Shown piece after piece: positions 33,996-42,306 of a stretch of 43,490 nucleotides of DNA. The notes below the pieces were generated by a model, which searched no databases, was not told the origin of the DNA, and saw only the letters and a program-made list of their open reading frames with translations. The number at the start of each line of letters is the position of its first letter. Position 1 is the stretch's first letter. The position numbers and the translations under genes were made by a program. This DNA is from an uncultured Flavobacteriales bacterium (lineage in GTDB: Bacteria; Bacteroidota; Bacteroidia; Flavobacteriales; Weeksellaceae): positions 1 to 43,490 of the forward strand of contig CALJKL010000060.1 in NCBI GenBank assembly GCA_937973555.1. The letters are read 5' to 3'.

Positions 33996-34088
33996 GGCAA
34001 GTCCTACACAACCAGCTCCTGAGAATCCTCCAGGGTGGGAACGCAGCAAAGGTAATCGGTTGTAGCGGTGTGATGTAGGTCGCTTGCC
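33996..34088 (+). ncRNA. ffs: Signal recognition particle RNA, small bacterial type (4.5S)
   Basis: The 93-base RNA starts GGCAAG and ends CTTGCC, closing one long hairpin. It contains the conserved domain-IV internal loops that bind Ffh: AGGGTGGGAACGCAGCAAAGG reads as the near-universal GGAA and GCAGCA elements around the apical stem. It should pair with Ffh for cotranslational targeting of membrane proteins. A T-rich tract follows directly (TTTTTTATTTCTTTTTTTT), with the outer helix acting as terminator. The exact ends are set by the stem and could differ by one or two bases. Confidence 0.95.
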
Positions 34089-34112
34089 ATTTTTTATTTC
34101 TTTTTTTTGAAA

Positions 34113-34793
34113 TTAAACTTCAAATTCCTCTCCCAACTTCGGTAACACCAACTCTACTCCTTTTTCACTAAAATGCTTATTCGCCTCTTTATGATTAATA
34201 GAAATCGGAGCAAAGGTATCGAAATGACAGCCTATCACTTTTTTACATTTCAATAATTCTGAAGCAGCAAAAGCCGCTTTGCGCGCACACATGGTATAGT
34301 GCCCTCCAATAGGTAAAATAGACAAGGTTATTTCTCCAAACAGTCTTGGAAACAATTCCATATCTGCCATTACACCTGTATCCCCTGCCAAATAAACATT
34401 TTTCCCTTGTAACCTAAAGATATATCCACAAGGCTGTCCTCCATAAGTCCCATCCGGGAAACTGCTGGTATGGTGTGCCGGAACCATAGAAATCTTCAGA
34501 TCATCAAACTTGGCAGAACCGCCATAGTTGATGTCAATAGAATTAGGATGACCAAAATATCCACAAACCTCTGGCTGACCAATGATTTGTGCTTCAGTAT
34601 ATCTCATTAATACTTCTTTTACATCTGCCGTATGGTCACCATGGGCATGCGTAATGAGCACATAATCTATCTTTTGGGCATCTATATCAAAACCTGACTT
34701 GCCCTTCTGAAAATTGTAAAAAGGGTCTGAAAGGATATTTTTCCCATTGTAGGTAAACAAAAAACAGTTTTGTCCGAGGTATTTTATTTTCAT
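34113..34793 (-). CDS. Metal-dependent hydrolase, UPF0173 family (metallo-beta-lactamase fold)
   Basis: A 226-residue protein with the metallo-beta-lactamase motif HAHGDH at 49-54 and further metal ligands in VPAHHTSS, YLAGDTG and GCHFDTF near the end. UPF0173 proteins are widespread and uncharacterised, possibly hydrolysing small phosphate or lactone substrates. It has no signal peptide. The ATG is 4 bases after the menA stop, so it is cotranscribed with menB-menA, which gives no strong functional clue. Confidence 0.92.
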   Translation of the reverse strand: MKIKYLGQNCFLFTYNGKNILSDPFYNFQKGKSGFDIDAQKIDYVLITHAHGDHTADVKEVLMRYTEAQIIGQPEVCGYFGHPNSIDINYGGSAKFDDLKISMVPAHHTSSFPDGTYGGQPCGYIFRLQGKNVYLAGDTGVMADMELFPRLFGEITLSILPIGGHYTMCARKAAFAASELLKCKKVIGCHFDTFAPISINHKEANKHFSEKGVELVLPKLGEEFEV

Positions 34794-34797
34794 TTTC

Positions 34798-35727
34798 TTA
34801 ATTAAAATAATTCAACCCAAAAGCCACCAAAATACTCATCAATAAAGTAATAATCCCTACTTGTTTTAAGAAAGGATCCAATTCTTTTGGAGCTTTTACT
34901 TCCATTATCCTTCTTCTTAACCCCAACAACGGAAAAACCGTAATGAAGAAAATGAAGGCTCTGTATTTTCCTTGTTCCTGCAGTCCATTCATCATCATGA
35001 AAATCAGCACCAAAATTGGCGGAAGCATAAGGATAATCATTTCATAAATCATGGCATTTTTAAAACCCAATCGTAAGGCCAAGGTCTTCTTTCCGGAAAG
35101 TTCATCGTTTTCTATATCTCTCATATTATTGAGGTTCAATACTGCAGCACTCAGCATTCCTATAGCTGAAGCCGGAAGCAGCATATCCCAAGAAAATTCT
35201 TTGGTAAATAGAAAATAGCTTCCACAAACCGATACCAAACCAAAGAAGATAAAAACCATCATATCTCCCAAACCTAAGTATCCATAAGGTTTCTTGCCCA
35301 CGGTGTAGCCAATAGCCGCTAAAATACAAGCCACTCCTAAACCTATGAAAGTGTAAAACGCATGGATATAATCCGGGAAAAAGGCTTTGTACAGCAAAAC
35401 CAACGTAGCCAACAAAGACAATATGGCAAACAGAATCACTGCATTTCTCATTTGTGTAGCAGAAATCTTACCCGAAGCCACAGCTCTTTGTTCTGCCTCA
35501 CCTATTCTGTTTTGGTCGGTGCCTTTTATACCATCTCCATAGTCATTGGCAAAATTAGAAAGCACCTGGTACAACAATGTTACCAAAAGTGCCAAAGCAA
35601 ATAAGGTCCAATCCCAAGATTTACCCTCTTCAAGGAGTCTCCATCTTGCAATAAAAGAACCCATAATAATTCCACTTATAGAAAGCGGTAAAGTGCGCAG
35701 CCTGGCTGCTTTAATCCAATCTATCAT
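34798..35727 (-). CDS. menA: 1,4-dihydroxy-2-naphthoate polyprenyltransferase
   Basis: MenA attaches the polyprenyl chain to dihydroxynaphthoate in the membrane, giving demethylmenaquinone. The 309-residue protein has about eight membrane helices and the two prenyl-diphosphate sites: NDYGDG (61-66, N-D-x-x-D) and NNMRDIENDELSGKKTLA near 190-210. The start used is ATG 35725-35727 (MIDWIKAARLRTLPLS). The frame stays open upstream to 35898, but those 57 codons are translated from the TTGG repeat and the menB 3' end and are not MenA-like. It follows menB by 94 bases. Confidence 0.95.
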   Translation of the reverse strand: MIDWIKAARLRTLPLSISGIIMGSFIARWRLLEEGKSWDWTLFALALLVTLLYQVLSNFANDYGDGIKGTDQNRIGEAEQRAVASGKISATQMRNAVILFAILSLLATLVLLYKAFFPDYIHAFYTFIGLGVACILAAIGYTVGKKPYGYLGLGDMMVFIFFGLVSVCGSYFLFTKEFSWDMLLPASAIGMLSAAVLNLNNMRDIENDELSGKKTLALRLGFKNAMIYEMIILMLPPILVLIFMMMNGLQEQGKYRAFIFFITVFPLLGLRRRIMEVKAPKELDPFLKQVGIITLLMSILVAFGLNYFN

Positions 35728-35730
35728 ATA

Positions 35731-35770
35731 TTGGTTGGTTGTTGGTTGGTTGGTTGTTGGTTGTTGGTTG
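35731..35770. repeat. TTGG/TTG short tandem repeat in front of menA
   Basis: 40 bases built only of TTGG and TTG units (plus strand), in the order 2, 3, 1 and 1 TTGG units each closed by TTG, plus edge bases. It lies 4 bases upstream of the menA ATG on the minus strand, so it covers the 5' leader. The run could slip in length. Confidence 0.8.
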
Positions 35771-35804
35771 ATTTTTGTTATCAATATTCTAACAACAATC
35801 AACC
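35766..35804. repeat. 15-bp imperfect inverted repeat upstream of menA
   Basis: GGTTGATTTTTGTTA (35766-35780) and TAACAACAATCAACC (35790-35804) pair with a single mismatch around a 9-base loop. It overlaps the end of the TTGG repeat. It has no T run and lies between menB and menA, so a leader hairpin is more likely than a terminator. Confidence 0.7.
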
Positions 35805-35821
35805 AAAACCCGACAACTATG

Positions 35822-36661
35822 TTATGAAATCCACTGATTATCTCCGAAATCAGGCTTACGTTTTTCCAAGAATGCATTTCTACCTTCTTTGGCTTCATCC
35901 GTCATGTAGGCCAAACGGGTAGCTTCCCCGGCAAAAACCTGTTGTCCTACCATACCGTCGTCTGTAAGATTCATAGCAAACTTCAGCATACGGATAGACA
36001 ATGGCGACTTGGCCAATATTTCCTGAGCCCATTCATAAGCTGTATCTTCCAGTTCAGCATGAGGAATTACTGCATTTACCATGCCCATATCTTCTGCTTC
36101 TTTGGCAGAATAGTTTCTTCCCAAAAAGAAAATTTCACGGGACTTTTTCTGTCCTACCATTTTAGCTAAATAGGCAGAACCATATCCTCCGTCAAAACTC
36201 GTCACATCTGCATCGGTCTGTTTAAAGATGGCATGTTCTTTACTGGCCAAAGTAAGATCACAAACCACATGCAGAGAATGACCACCTCCTACAGCCCAGC
36301 CATTTACTACGGCAATGACTACCTTAGGCATAAAACGGATGAGTCTTTGCACTTCCAAAATATTCAAACGGTGTCTTCCATCGTCCCCAACATAACCTTG
36401 GTGACCGCGAGCTTTTTGATCTCCACCGCTGCAGAAGGCATGTCCGCCGTCTTTAGGACTTGGACCTTCACCCGTCAAAAGCACTACTCCAACAGAAGAG
36501 TCTTCTGAAACGTGATAAAATGCATCATACAATTCTGAAGTCGTTTTCGGGCGGAAAGCATTTCTTACTTCCGGTCTGTTGATGGCAATTCTTGCTACGC
36601 CACCACATTTTTTATAGGTAATATCCTCGTATTCTTTTACAGTTTTCCAGTTGATATCCAT
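35822..36661 (-). CDS. menB: 1,4-dihydroxy-2-naphthoyl-CoA synthase
   Basis: MenB is the crotonase-fold enzyme that closes the second ring of menaquinone from o-succinylbenzoyl-CoA. The 279-residue protein has the signature SGGDQKARGHQGYVGDDG and NGWAVGGGHSLHVVCDL for the oxyanion hole, and TSFDGGYGSAYLA with the active-site Asp. It is first in the menB-menA-UPF0173 unit. A TATCTTTA at about 36676-36683 resembles a -7 box (seven of eight). Other men genes are outside the window. Confidence 0.97.
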   Translation of the reverse strand: MDINWKTVKEYEDITYKKCGGVARIAINRPEVRNAFRPKTTSELYDAFYHVSEDSSVGVVLLTGEGPSPKDGGHAFCSGGDQKARGHQGYVGDDGRHRLNILEVQRLIRFMPKVVIAVVNGWAVGGGHSLHVVCDLTLASKEHAIFKQTDADVTSFDGGYGSAYLAKMVGQKKSREIFFLGRNYSAKEAEDMGMVNAVIPHAELEDTAYEWAQEILAKSPLSIRMLKFAMNLTDDGMVGQQVFAGEATRLAYMTDEAKEGRNAFLEKRKPDFGDNQWIS

Positions 36662-36834
36662 TGTGAAAATTTTGATGTAAAGATACTATTTTGAAAAAAT
36701 CTGAAGAAATATTAAACCAACAAATATCCTTAAACCATCATTAATTTTATTAATTCAATAATTTTTAAAGGCATTTTTATTGAAAATCATTTATATATGA
36801 AATAAATCATTTTTTTATTATCAAAAAAAAGATA

Positions 36835-36842
36835 TAAATTTG
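36835..36842 (+). promoter_or_regulatory. Candidate -7 box for the pnt operon
   Basis: TAAATTTG fits TAnnTTTG and ends 22 bases before the pntA1 ATG. The upstream position for -33 is a T run without G. The rest of the 203-base divergent region to menB is AT-rich and shows only the short direct repeat AAATCATTT. Confidence 0.38.
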
Positions 36843-36864
36843 ATAATCTTTTAAATTAAATACA

Positions 36865-38001
36865 ATGACTATAGGTATACTAAAAGAGCCCTTTTTCGAA
36901 ACCAGAGTTTCGCTTCTTGCAGAATCCGCTGCAGCACTTATCAACAAAGGAAATAAAATAATTGTAGAAACGGGCGCAGGCGAAAAAGCCTACAACAGCG
37001 ACCAGGAATACGAAAAAGCAGGTGCCACTGTAAAAAACAGACTGAATGTTTTACAAGAGGCTGATATTCTGCTGTCTATCCATCCGCTTGAAGAGGAAGA
37101 TATGTCACAGATCAATTCCAAAATTATAATTGGAGTTTATCAGCCATTGTCAAATGGTGAAAACGTGGTACAATCCATTGAAAGAAAACTGACCATTTTT
37201 TCATTGGACATGCTGCCTAGAACCACCAGAGCTCAGGCAATGGATGTATTGAGCTCCCAAGCCAACATTGCCGGTTACAAAGCCGTTTTGACGGCTGCCG
37301 CAGCTTATGGAAGATATTTTCCAATGTTTATGACTGCAGCAGGTAGTATTGCCCCTGCTAAAGTACTTATTTTAGGTGCCGGAGTGGCAGGTTTACAGGC
37401 CATTGCTACCGCCAAAAGATTGGGTGCTGTGGTAGAAGTTTTTGATACTAGACCGGCCGTAAAAGAAGAGGTAATGAGCCTTGGCGCCAAATTTATAGAA
37501 GTGGAAGGCGCTGCCGATGCCAGTGCTGCTGGAGGTTATGCCGTAGAACAGACTGAAGAATACAAACAAAAACAACAAATGCGCATTGCGGAAAGCGTTG
37601 CCAAATCTGATATCATCATTACTACTGCCCAAATTCCGGGTAAAAAAGCACCAATTCTGATTACAGAAGAAATGCTAAATACGATGAGAAATGGATCAGT
37701 CATTATAGATTTAGCAGCTTCTACAGGAGGTAATACACCTCGAACTCAAAATAATGAAACCATCAATTATAACGGCGTTACTATCATCGGGAATTCATCT
37801 TTACAATCTACGATGCCTTCTGATGCCAGCAAACTATATGGCAAAAACATCGTGAATTTCCTTCAACTGATTATCGACAAAGAAGCGAATCTCAACCTGA
37901 ATTGGGAAGACGACCTAGTGAAAGGTGCCTGCATTACGCATGAAGGAGAAATAATGAATGAACGAGTAAAAGCTACCCTCACCCCTTTAATGAACAACTA
38001 A
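36865..38001 (+). CDS. pntA: NAD(P) transhydrogenase subunit alpha 1 (NAD-binding domain I)
   Basis: Proton-translocating transhydrogenase moves hydride between NADH and NADP+ using the proton gradient. This 378-residue soluble subunit has the alanine-dehydrogenase-like domain (MTIGILKEPFFETRVSLL), the NAD-binding GAGVAGLQAIATAKRLGA (about 172-189) and the mobile-loop region following VIIDLAA. It lacks membrane helices, which are supplied by the next gene. It is the first of three genes spaced by 12 and 4 bases. Confidence 0.95.
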   Translation: MTIGILKEPFFETRVSLLAESAAALINKGNKIIVETGAGEKAYNSDQEYEKAGATVKNRLNVLQEADILLSIHPLEEEDMSQINSKIIIGVYQPLSNGENVVQSIERKLTIFSLDMLPRTTRAQAMDVLSSQANIAGYKAVLTAAAAYGRYFPMFMTAAGSIAPAKVLILGAGVAGLQAIATAKRLGAVVEVFDTRPAVKEEVMSLGAKFIEVEGAADASAAGGYAVEQTEEYKQKQQMRIAESVAKSDIIITTAQIPGKKAPILITEEMLNTMRNGSVIIDLAASTGGNTPRTQNNETINYNGVTIIGNSSLQSTMPSDASKLYGKNIVNFLQLIIDKEANLNLNWEDDLVKGACITHEGEIMNERVKATLTPLMNN

Positions 38002-38013
38002 AAAATTTATTGT

Positions 38014-38319
38014 ATGAATATTATAGAATGGATTACTTCTAACCAACAAATTATCTATATCGTTATCCTGATGATTTTTGTGGGAATAGAAGTGATAGGA
38101 CACGTACCGAGCGTATTGCACACTCCTTTAATGAGCGGTGCAAATGCCATTCACGGCGTGGTGATTATTGGTGCCATTATCGTAATGGGTAAGGCAGAAC
38201 CGGATAATTATATCGCGCTTATCCTTGGCTTTTTGGGAGTCATCTTAGGAACCCTAAATGTAGTGGGAGGTTTTGTAGTTACCGACAGAATGCTCGAAAT
38301 GTTCAAAAAGAAAAAATAA
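38014..38319 (+). CDS. NAD(P) transhydrogenase subunit alpha 2 (membrane part)
   Basis: The 101-residue protein has three to four hydrophobic helices, including HTPLMSGANAIHGVV and LGFLGVILGTLNVVGGFVVTDRML, which match the C-terminal membrane domain of PntA in bacteria where that chain is split. It contributes to the proton channel with PntB. The split arrangement (alpha1, alpha2, beta) is common in Bacteroidota and alphaproteobacteria. Confidence 0.93.
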   Translation: MNIIEWITSNQQIIYIVILMIFVGIEVIGHVPSVLHTPLMSGANAIHGVVIIGAIIVMGKAEPDNYIALILGFLGVILGTLNVVGGFVVTDRMLEMFKKKK

Positions 38320-38323
38320 CACC

Positions 38324-39733
38324 ATGGAACTGCTTACAATATTATATTTAATAGGATCAGTCACTTTTATTTTAGGACTGAAAATGCTGTCTAACCCGGC
38401 TACAGCAAGAAACGGAAACCTGCTCTCTGCAGCAGGAATGGGAATTGCCATTCTGGGAACCATCTTTCTCTATAAAGATGATGCTGGAAACAAATTAGGA
38501 AACTACACCTGGATTTTTGGAGGAATTGCTTTGGGAACCGTTGTGGGAACTTTAGCCGCCAAAAAAGTAAAAATGACGGCTATGCCACAAATGGTGAGCA
38601 TCTTCAACGGGATGGGTGGCGCATGTGCTTCTTTGATTTCTTTGGTAGAATACAATCACCTAATGCATAATTCAGAAAATGGAGTCAATTTAGGTACGCT
38701 TGCCATTATCCTTTTAGGATTGGTGATTGGTTCTGTTTCCTTTGCAGGAAGTATGATTGCCTGGGGAAAACTGAACGGGAACATCAAAAAAGATTTTTCT
38801 TTACCAGGACAACAATTCATCAACATCCTTATCGTTTTGGCTATTTTAGGACTTTCTGTTTATTTGGTTCTGAATTTTAACGCAACAAACCATTTCATTT
38901 TCTATTTCATTTTCGCGCTATCTCTTTTATACGGATTGCTTTTCGTATTCCCTATTGGGGGCGCAGATATGCCGGTGGTAATTTCTTTATTGAACTCATT
39001 TACAGGGGTTGCAGCCGCTTGTGGAGGTTTCCTCTATGATAACAAAGTAATGTTAACTGGAGGAATCTTGGTAGGTGCTGCAGGTACTTTATTAACCATT
39101 TTGATGTGTAATGCCATGAACCGTTCTTTGGTAAATGTACTGATAGGTTCTTTCGGAGGAAACGCTAAAGGTGGTGAAGGCAGTACATCTCCTTCTGGAG
39201 GCACCGTAAAAGAAGTAAGCTTAAGTGATACCGCGGTATTAATGACTTATGCCAGCAAAGTGATGATTGTCCCAGGATATGGTTTGGCCGTAGCACAAGC
39301 ACAGCATGCTTGTCATGAATTGGAAAAACTATTGGAAAGCAAAGGGGTTGACGTATTCTATGCCATTCACCCAGTTGCAGGAAGAATGCCCGGACACATG
39401 AACGTTCTTTTGGCAGAAACCGATGTTCCTTATGAAAAACTCATGGAAATGGAACAGGCCAACGAAGAGTTTTCTACTACAGATGTAGTGCTCATTTTAG
39501 GAGCTAATGACGTAGTGAACCCAGCCGCCAAAGAAGACACATCCTCTCCTATTTATGGAATGCCAATCTTGGATGTAGAACTGTCTAAAAATGTTATCGT
39601 CAACAAACGAAGCATGAAACCAGGTTATGCAGGAATAGAAAACGAATTGTTCTACAGACCTAAAACCTCTATGCTCTTTGGAGATGCGAAAAAGGTGTTA
39701 CAAGATTTGATTTCAGAAATTAAAAATCTATAA
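38324..39733 (+). CDS. pntB: NAD(P) transhydrogenase subunit beta
   Basis: The 469-residue protein has about nine membrane helices (first 280 residues) and a C-terminal NADP-binding domain III with VPGYGLAVAQAQHACHELEKLL, HPVAGRMPGHMNVLLAE and LGANDVVNPAA, all family motifs. NADPH from this reaction supports biosynthesis. The gene is last in the operon and is followed by a strong terminator. Confidence 0.97.
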   Translation: MELLTILYLIGSVTFILGLKMLSNPATARNGNLLSAAGMGIAILGTIFLYKDDAGNKLGNYTWIFGGIALGTVVGTLAAKKVKMTAMPQMVSIFNGMGGACASLISLVEYNHLMHNSENGVNLGTLAIILLGLVIGSVSFAGSMIAWGKLNGNIKKDFSLPGQQFINILIVLAILGLSVYLVLNFNATNHFIFYFIFALSLLYGLLFVFPIGGADMPVVISLLNSFTGVAAACGGFLYDNKVMLTGGILVGAAGTLLTILMCNAMNRSLVNVLIGSFGGNAKGGEGSTSPSGGTVKEVSLSDTAVLMTYASKVMIVPGYGLAVAQAQHACHELEKLLESKGVDVFYAIHPVAGRMPGHMNVLLAETDVPYEKLMEMEQANEEFSTTDVVLILGANDVVNPAAKEDTSSPIYGMPILDVELSKNVIVNKRSMKPGYAGIENELFYRPKTSMLFGDAKKVLQDLISEIKNL

Positions 39734-39737
39734 AAAG

Positions 39738-39762
39738 AAAATCCTGCCAATGGCAGGATTTT
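39738..39762. terminator. Convergent bidirectional terminator between pntB and the CDF gene
   Basis: AAAATCCTGCC (39738-39748) and GGCAGGATTTT (39752-39762) form an 11-bp stem with a 3-base loop and T runs. It lies 5 bases past both gene ends. Confidence 0.88.
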
Positions 39763-39767
39763 TTATT

Positions 39768-40691
39768 TTACAACATCTCATCTTCCGTAAACTTACGATC
39801 ACGGAAATAGATTTCTAAAGTAGAATGGTGTACATTAAAATGCTCTAGCTCGTGTTTTACCTTATCTTTTAAATCTTCTATTTCTTCAAAACTTAAATAA
39901 TCTTCCACTTGTAGATGTGCCGTTAGAGCGTTTTCTGTGGTACTTAATGCCCAAATATGGAGATGCTTAAAATCCTTCACCCCTTTTATGCCCAAAATTT
40001 CTACTTTCAATTTTGCAAAATCTACTCCATGAGGTACTCCATCCAACGCTAATCTTAGACTTTGAACAAACAAACTCCATGTGCCATAAAGAATGACTAA
40101 AGCAATCACGATACTCATCACCGCATCTAACCAATACCAATGGGTATAGACAATAACAACTCCCGCAATTACTACCCCCAAACTCACCAAAGCATCTGCC
40201 GCCATATGCAGAAAAGCTCCATTGACATTAAGATCAGTATCCTTATCTTTCATAAAGAAATAGGCCGTAAGTGTATTGATGATTACACCTACAAAAGCAA
40301 CGATAGCCATTGTTATACCTTTCAAAGGCTGAGGATGGTAAAATCTGAAAATTGCTTCATATACAATTCCGCCAACAGCCATAAAAAGAATAATAGAATT
40401 TACCAAAGCAACTAAAACCGTCACTTTCTTGTAACCATAAGTATATTTTTGGGTAGGTTTAGAATGCAATAATTTAAAGGCGATTAAAGCTAAAATTAAA
40501 CTTGCCACATCACTCAGATTGTGCCCTGCATCAGACAACAACGCCAAAGAATTTTGCATCCATCCTACTATTGCCTCTATCACCACAAAAGCAGAATTGA
40601 GGATAATACCTATAATAAAAGCGTTTCTAAGTTTCTTTGAATTTAAATCGAGTTGAGGAGCATGACCATGGTCGTGATGCGAATGCGACAT
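39768..40691 (-). CDS. Cation diffusion facilitator (zinc/divalent metal exporter)
   Basis: CDF transporters export Zn2+, and in some cases Co2+, Cd2+ or Fe2+, in exchange for protons. The 307-residue protein has a His-rich N-terminus (MSHSHHDHGHAP), six membrane helices, the metal-site motifs SDAGHNLSDV (helix 2) and HMAADALVSLG (helix 5), and a cytoplasmic C-terminal domain of about 85 residues. The HxxxD combination, with His in helix 2, is typical of the zinc group. No metal regulator or operator is visible beside it. Confidence 0.94.
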   Translation of the reverse strand: MSHSHHDHGHAPQLDLNSKKLRNAFIIGIILNSAFVVIEAIVGWMQNSLALLSDAGHNLSDVASLILALIAFKLLHSKPTQKYTYGYKKVTVLVALVNSIILFMAVGGIVYEAIFRFYHPQPLKGITMAIVAFVGVIINTLTAYFFMKDKDTDLNVNGAFLHMAADALVSLGVVIAGVVIVYTHWYWLDAVMSIVIALVILYGTWSLFVQSLRLALDGVPHGVDFAKLKVEILGIKGVKDFKHLHIWALSTTENALTAHLQVEDYLSFEEIEDLKDKVKHELEHFNVHHSTLEIYFRDRKFTEDEML

Positions 40692-40729
40692 TTTCAGTTT
40701 TTTTTCAAATTTCGGAATTTTTTAATAAA

Positions 40730-40754
40730 AAAAAGCTCTTTAAAAGAGCTTTTT
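40730..40754 (-). terminator. Intrinsic terminator after the APC permease gene
   Basis: AAAAAGCTCTT (40730-40740) and AAGAGCTTTTT (40744-40754) form an 11-bp stem with a TAA loop, and a run of eight T on the minus strand. It lies just upstream of the CDF gene and ends transcripts from the permease gene. Confidence 0.85.
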
Positions 40755-40758
40755 AACC

Positions 40759-42168
40759 TTATTCAGATTTATTCTTATTAATTAAATAATACACCGGAAG
40801 GCCTAACAAAATTAAAATCAAGCCCGGCCAGGTATAATTGGGTTTATAGATGAAAAGCAAAACACAGAAAGCGGCTCCTATCAACAGATAAAGGATCGGG
40901 GTAAAAGGATACAGCCATGTCTTGTAGGTTCTTTCTACGTTGGGTTGTTTTATCCTTAGATAAATTACTCCAAAAACAGTAATCATATAAAACAATACAA
41001 TCACAAAAGAAATCATATCCAGTAAATCCCCATATTGTCCACTTAAAGCCAATAAAGAAGCCCAAATTCCTTGCATCCACAAAGACTTGGCAGGAACACC
41101 ATTTTGATTGTTTTCAATGGCCGATTTAAGGAACAAACCGTCTTTGGCCATGGTTTGGAAAACCCTTGCCCCGGCCAAAACAATTCCGTTGACACAGCCA
41201 AATGTAGAAATCATCACCAATAACGCCATGATAATGGTACCCACACTTCCGAACATTTTCTGTGAAGCTGCCACAGCTACCCTGTCATTGGCTGCAAAAG
41301 CGATAGAATCTCTGTCCAAAGCATTGAGGTAAACGAAATTCACCAAAAGATACAATGTCATCACCGAAATGGTTCCTAGCACCATTGATTTTACCACATT
41401 TTTCTGTGGATTTTCTATTTCTCCAGAAACAAAAGTCACATTTTCCCAAGCCACAGAACTGAAAACCGAACCCACCATAGCAGCGGCAATTCCGCCCATT
41501 AAGGTAGTTCCAGAAATTGGCAACCAAGAATCTGAAACTTTTTGTGTTCCTATTTCTTTTCCAAAATTCTGAAAGGCATCCCAATGGAAACTCATATTTC
41601 CACTCCAGAAAGATTCTTTAATCAAAATGAATCCTAAAAAAATAAGTCCTAGCAATGCTACTATTTTGGAACCTGTAAAGATATTCTGCAAAAGTTTTCC
41701 ACTTTCTACCCCTCTTGTATTGATGTAGGTTAGCATCAATATTACAGCAATTCCCACAATCTGTATCCAGGTAATCTTCCAGGTGCCATATTCTATAATC
41801 GGCGCAGCATCATTGAGCCAAGGGATAAGATAAGCTGTAAATTTACCGAAAGCCACAGCCACTGCGGCAATAGTACCCGTTTGGATAACGGTAAACATAC
41901 CCCATCCATAAAGAAAGCCCAATTTTTTGCCAAAAATTTCGGTGATGTAGGTATACTGTCCCCCTGCTTTTGGAAACATGGCAGAAAGCTCCCCATAACT
42001 TATAGCGGCAGCTACCGTCATGATGCCGGTGATAATCCATACAGCAATAAGCCAATATCCGGAACCTAAATTCCGCATAATATCTGCTGAGACAATAAAG
42101 ATACCACTACCAATCATAGAGCCCATTACAAGCATGGTAGCATCCCATAGTTTTAATTTTTTCTCCAT
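40759..42168 (-). CDS. APC-family amino acid permease
   Basis: A 469-residue protein with twelve predicted membrane helices. Helix 1 carries the substrate-backbone motif GSMIGSGIF (about 16-24), and the middle has the typical unwound helix 6 region (SVAWENVTF). The tail resembles the amino acid/polyamine/organocation permeases of the LAT-like group, which exchange or symport neutral amino acids. The substrate cannot be read from the sequence. Confidence 0.92.
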   Translation of the reverse strand: MEKKLKLWDATMLVMGSMIGSGIFIVSADIMRNLGSGYWLIAVWIITGIMTVAAAISYGELSAMFPKAGGQYTYITEIFGKKLGFLYGWGMFTVIQTGTIAAVAVAFGKFTAYLIPWLNDAAPIIEYGTWKITWIQIVGIAVILMLTYINTRGVESGKLLQNIFTGSKIVALLGLIFLGFILIKESFWSGNMSFHWDAFQNFGKEIGTQKVSDSWLPISGTTLMGGIAAAMVGSVFSSVAWENVTFVSGEIENPQKNVVKSMVLGTISVMTLYLLVNFVYLNALDRDSIAFAANDRVAVAASQKMFGSVGTIIMALLVMISTFGCVNGIVLAGARVFQTMAKDGLFLKSAIENNQNGVPAKSLWMQGIWASLLALSGQYGDLLDMISFVIVLFYMITVFGVIYLRIKQPNVERTYKTWLYPFTPILYLLIGAAFCVLLFIYKPNYTWPGLILILLGLPVYYLINKNKSE

Positions 42169-42199
42169 AGTTTATTTAATTCTAAATTTAAGGATATAA

Positions 42200-42222
42200 C
42201 CCTTCGACAGGCTCAGGGTGAC
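42200..42222. repeat. REP-like fragment CCCTTCGACAGGCTCAGGG
   Basis: The 23-base stretch contains the core CCCTTCGACAGGCTCAGGGTGAC, more GC-rich than anything around it. It is a shape I know as a dispersed intergenic repeat in many bacterial genomes. It lies between the permease and the M14 gene. It is single in this window, so its repetitive nature is from knowledge and not from the sequence. Confidence 0.45.
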
Positions 42223-42267
42223 CATATTTATTTATAAATACATTTCAAAGATATCATAAAATTAAAA

Positions 42268-42286
42268 AGCCACAAATTTTGTGGCT
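42268..42286 (-). terminator. Intrinsic terminator after the M14 carboxypeptidase gene
   Basis: AGCCACAAA and TTTGTGGCT form a 9-bp stem with a single central base, so the working loop must open some inner A-T pairs. On the minus strand a T run (42264-42268) follows. It is 20 bases past the gene's stop. Confidence 0.78.
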
Positions 42287-42306
42287 CTTGTATAGTAAAT
42301 TATCAT

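Noticed and set aside
35728..35898. 57-residue N-terminal extension of menA
   Set aside because: It is translated from the TTGG repeat and from the menB 3' end in another frame; MenA proteins start at the helix beginning MIDWIK.
36662..36864. Possible small gene or RNA in the menB-pntA divergent region
   Set aside because: AT-rich, no open frame with a start, no stable hairpin; only candidate -7 boxes and a short direct repeat.
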